Below are positions 6,954 through 8,335 of a DNA stretch of 8,335 bases, in pieces (position 1 is the stretch's first letter; every line of letters starts with the position of its first letter). Origin of the DNA: Comamonadaceae bacterium. Its GTDB lineage: Bacteria > Pseudomonadota > Gammaproteobacteria > Burkholderiales > Burkholderiaceae_C. A program made the position numbers and the translations under genes. The notes under the pieces are model-generated. The model searched no databases, was not told the origin of the DNA, and saw nothing but the letters and a program-made list of their open reading frames with translations. The stretch spans positions 1-8,335 of the forward strand of contig CANGCZ010000058.1 of assembly GCA_947452325.1 (NCBI GenBank), in the 5' to 3' direction.

Positions 6954-7436
6954 TCAATGGCTATCAGCAGCGAGTGCAGCAAACGCTTTGACCACTTCAG
7001 GCGGCGCTTGCACCAACTCGATCAGCACGCCTTCGCCGCTGATAGGAAATTCTTCGTTGCCCTTGGGGTGTACAAAACAAATATCAAAACCGGCAGCGCC
7101 TTTGCGAATTCCACCGGGCGCAAAACGCAAACCTTGAGCGCTCAGCCATTCAACAGCTTCGGGTAATTTGTCTATCCACAAACCAATGTGGTTCAAAGGC
7201 GTGGTGTGCACCGCCGGTTTCTTGTCCACGTCCAAGGGTTGCATCAAATCGACTTCAACCTTGAACGGACCGCTGCCGATGGCGCATATGTCTTCATCGA
7301 CGTTTTCGCGCTCGGAGGTGAATTGGCCGGTGACCTGCAAACCGAATAAATCCACCCAAAGTTTTTGCAAGGCTTTTTTATCGGTTGCACCGATGGCGAT
7401 TTGCTGTATGCCCAGCACCTGAAACGGTCTGCTCAT
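6954..7436 (-). CDS. VOC-superfamily protein, possible methylmalonyl-CoA epimerase
   Basis: This 160-residue protein has the two beta-alpha-beta-beta-beta modules of the vicinal oxygen chelate fold: IQQIAIGATD opens the first and LNHIGLWID (from residue 81) the second. Methylmalonyl-CoA epimerase uses four metal ligands, one per module edge (His, Gln/Glu, His, Glu). The aligned positions here appear to be Gln12, Asp63, His83 and Glu140, so the last two match and the first His is replaced by Gln. Its ATG overlaps the carboxylase stop (ATGA), and GGAG (7442-7445) lies 5 bp upstream, which implies coupled translation. The position after a propionyl-CoA carboxylase-type subunit favours epimerisation of its product, methylmalonyl-CoA. 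Another glyoxalase-like activity is possible. Fold assignment is confident; function is inferred from context. Confidence 0.85.
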   Translation of the reverse strand: MSRPFQVLGIQQIAIGATDKKALQKLWVDLFGLQVTGQFTSERENVDEDICAIGSGPFKVEVDLMQPLDVDKKPAVHTTPLNHIGLWIDKLPEAVEWLSAQGLRFAPGGIRKGAAGFDICFVHPKGNEEFPISGEGVLIELVQAPPEVVKAFAALAADSH

Positions 7437-8335
7437 GCGAACTCCACGATCACCTGATCAACCGTTAAGGATTCACCTTTGGCGGCCATCACGCTTTTGA
7501 CCACACCGTCTTGAGCGGCAAACAACACGTTTTCCATTTTCATGGCCTCGATGACGGCCACACGTTCTCCGGCTTGCACTTTTTGACCGACAGTGACGGC
7601 CACATCAACCAACAAACCCGGCATAGGTGAGAGCACGAAACGGCTGAGATCGGGCGGTGGTTTGAACGGCATCTGGCGGTACAACTCGGCCATGCGCGGA
7701 GACACCACCAGCGCATCGATGCGCCGTCCGTGGTGTTGCACTTGCAAAACCAAGGGGTTTTTGGCTGAGCCGCGTTCCACCTGAGCGGTGAAGGCTTGGC
7801 CGTTGACCGTCCCCTCGATGGCGATATCGTTCAAACGCGAATTGCTGTGTATGGCGTAGTTTTTGTCGTTGACTTTGATGACGGCGGTACCGCGTCCACC
7901 GGCATCATCCACCTCGACTTCGGTGAAAGCATGCTCGCCTTTGGCATCGAGTGTAATGACCGCGTATTTTTGCCCCACTTTGACGTCGTATCCCGGCAAC
8001 TGGCCGCTGAGAGACGCGGCTCGCTCGCGCGATTTGCGGCGCACAAACGCAGCGAGTGCAACCAGAAAATCGTGGTCTGCATGCGGCACGTCTTCGGCAT
8101 GAAAACCTTTACCGAAATGCTCAGCAATAAAACCGGTGTTGAAGTTGCCGCTGACAAAATCCGGATGTGCCAGCAAAGCCGCTTGGAATGGAATGTTCGA
8201 GCTGATGCCGCGAATCACAAAACCGTTCAATGCTTCACGCATTTTTTGAATGGCGTCGTTGCGGTCACGTCCATGCACGATCAGCTTGGCGATCATGGAG
8301 TCGTAGTGCATGGAGATTTCACCGCCCTCTTGCAC
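7433..8335 (-). CDS. pccA: Biotin-dependent acyl-CoA carboxylase alpha subunit, probably propionyl-CoA carboxylase (partial, N-terminus off window)
   Basis: The 300 C-terminal residues of a biotin carboxylase/biotin carrier fusion enter from the right edge; the GTG at the edge is an internal valine codon. Visible residues 1-70 are the end of the biotin carboxylase domain (HYDSMIAKLIVHG). Residues about 90-220 look like the BT domain that joins alpha to beta subunits in propionyl-CoA carboxylase. Residues 232-300 are the biotinyl carrier domain, with LSPMPG and the biotin-accepting Lys266 in EAMKMEN. Full PccA proteins are about 670 residues, so roughly 370 residues lie outside. The enzyme uses ATP and bicarbonate to carboxylate propionyl-CoA to methylmalonyl-CoA. 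The BT-like segment and the MPFKPPPD linker favour propionyl-CoA over 3-methylcrotonyl-CoA, though the beta subunit that fixes specificity is not seen. The stop overlaps the VOC start by ATGA. Confidence 0.92.
   Translation of the reverse strand: MQEGGEISMHYDSMIAKLIVHGRDRNDAIQKMREALNGFVIRGISSNIPFQAALLAHPDFVSGNFNTGFIAEHFGKGFHAEDVPHADHDFLVALAAFVRRKSRERAASLSGQLPGYDVKVGQKYAVITLDAKGEHAFTEVEVDDAGGRGTAVIKVNDKNYAIHSNSRLNDIAIEGTVNGQAFTAQVERGSAKNPLVLQVQHHGRRIDALVVSPRMAELYRQMPFKPPPDLSRFVLSPMPGLLVDVAVTVGQKVQAGERVAVIEAMKMENVLFAAQDGVVKSVMAAKGESLTVDQVIVEFA

Noticed and set aside
1..8335. CRISPR array, insertion sequence, tRNA, integrase or defence island
   Set aside because: No spaced direct repeats, terminal inverted repeats, transposase or integrase motifs, or tRNA-like folds were noticed. 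The window is dense with ordinary metabolic and repair genes.

Overview
The window reads as a piece of a betaproteobacterial chromosome, most likely Burkholderiales and possibly Comamonadaceae-like. The basis is protein resemblance from memory: a UvrB with a Burkholderiales-style N-terminal extension next to a divergent TyrB/AspC-type aminotransferase, a PhaZ close to Cupriavidus necator PhaZa1, and a free-standing RsxB. Base composition is moderately GC-rich and even throughout. No transposase, phage gene, CRISPR array, tRNA or rRNA was seen. Coding density is high, and the largest gap between genes is about 135 bp.

Layout from left to right: (1) uvrB on the minus strand, missing its C-terminal end at the left edge. 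(2) A short divergent region, then a plus-strand pair 9 bp apart: an aspartate/aromatic aminotransferase (tyrB-like) and a HAD protein of the haloacid dehalogenase type II class. (3) A convergent minus-strand ygiD-type DODA extradiol dioxygenase with a TTG start. (4) A 135 bp divergent region holding an 11-bp palindrome over a -10-like element, then a plus-strand pair 5 bp apart: an intracellular PHB depolymerase (phaZ) and a short anchor-less RsxB/RnfB iron-sulfur protein. (5) A convergent minus-strand pair joined by an ATGA overlap: the C-terminal 300 residues of a biotin-dependent acyl-CoA carboxylase alpha subunit (pccA-like), which enters from the right edge, then a VOC protein that may be a methylmalonyl-CoA epimerase.

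Functionally this is mostly housekeeping and carbon metabolism: nucleotide excision repair, amino-acid transamination, mobilisation of stored polyhydroxybutyrate, and propionyl-CoA carboxylation possibly followed by epimerisation. I found no strong candidate for a wholly new system. The points most worth a second look are the lysine/alanine/proline-rich, histone-H1-like tail on PhaZ, the tight coupling of phaZ to an orphan soluble RsxB, the palindrome upstream of phaZ, and the changed active-site positions in the HAD and VOC proteins.
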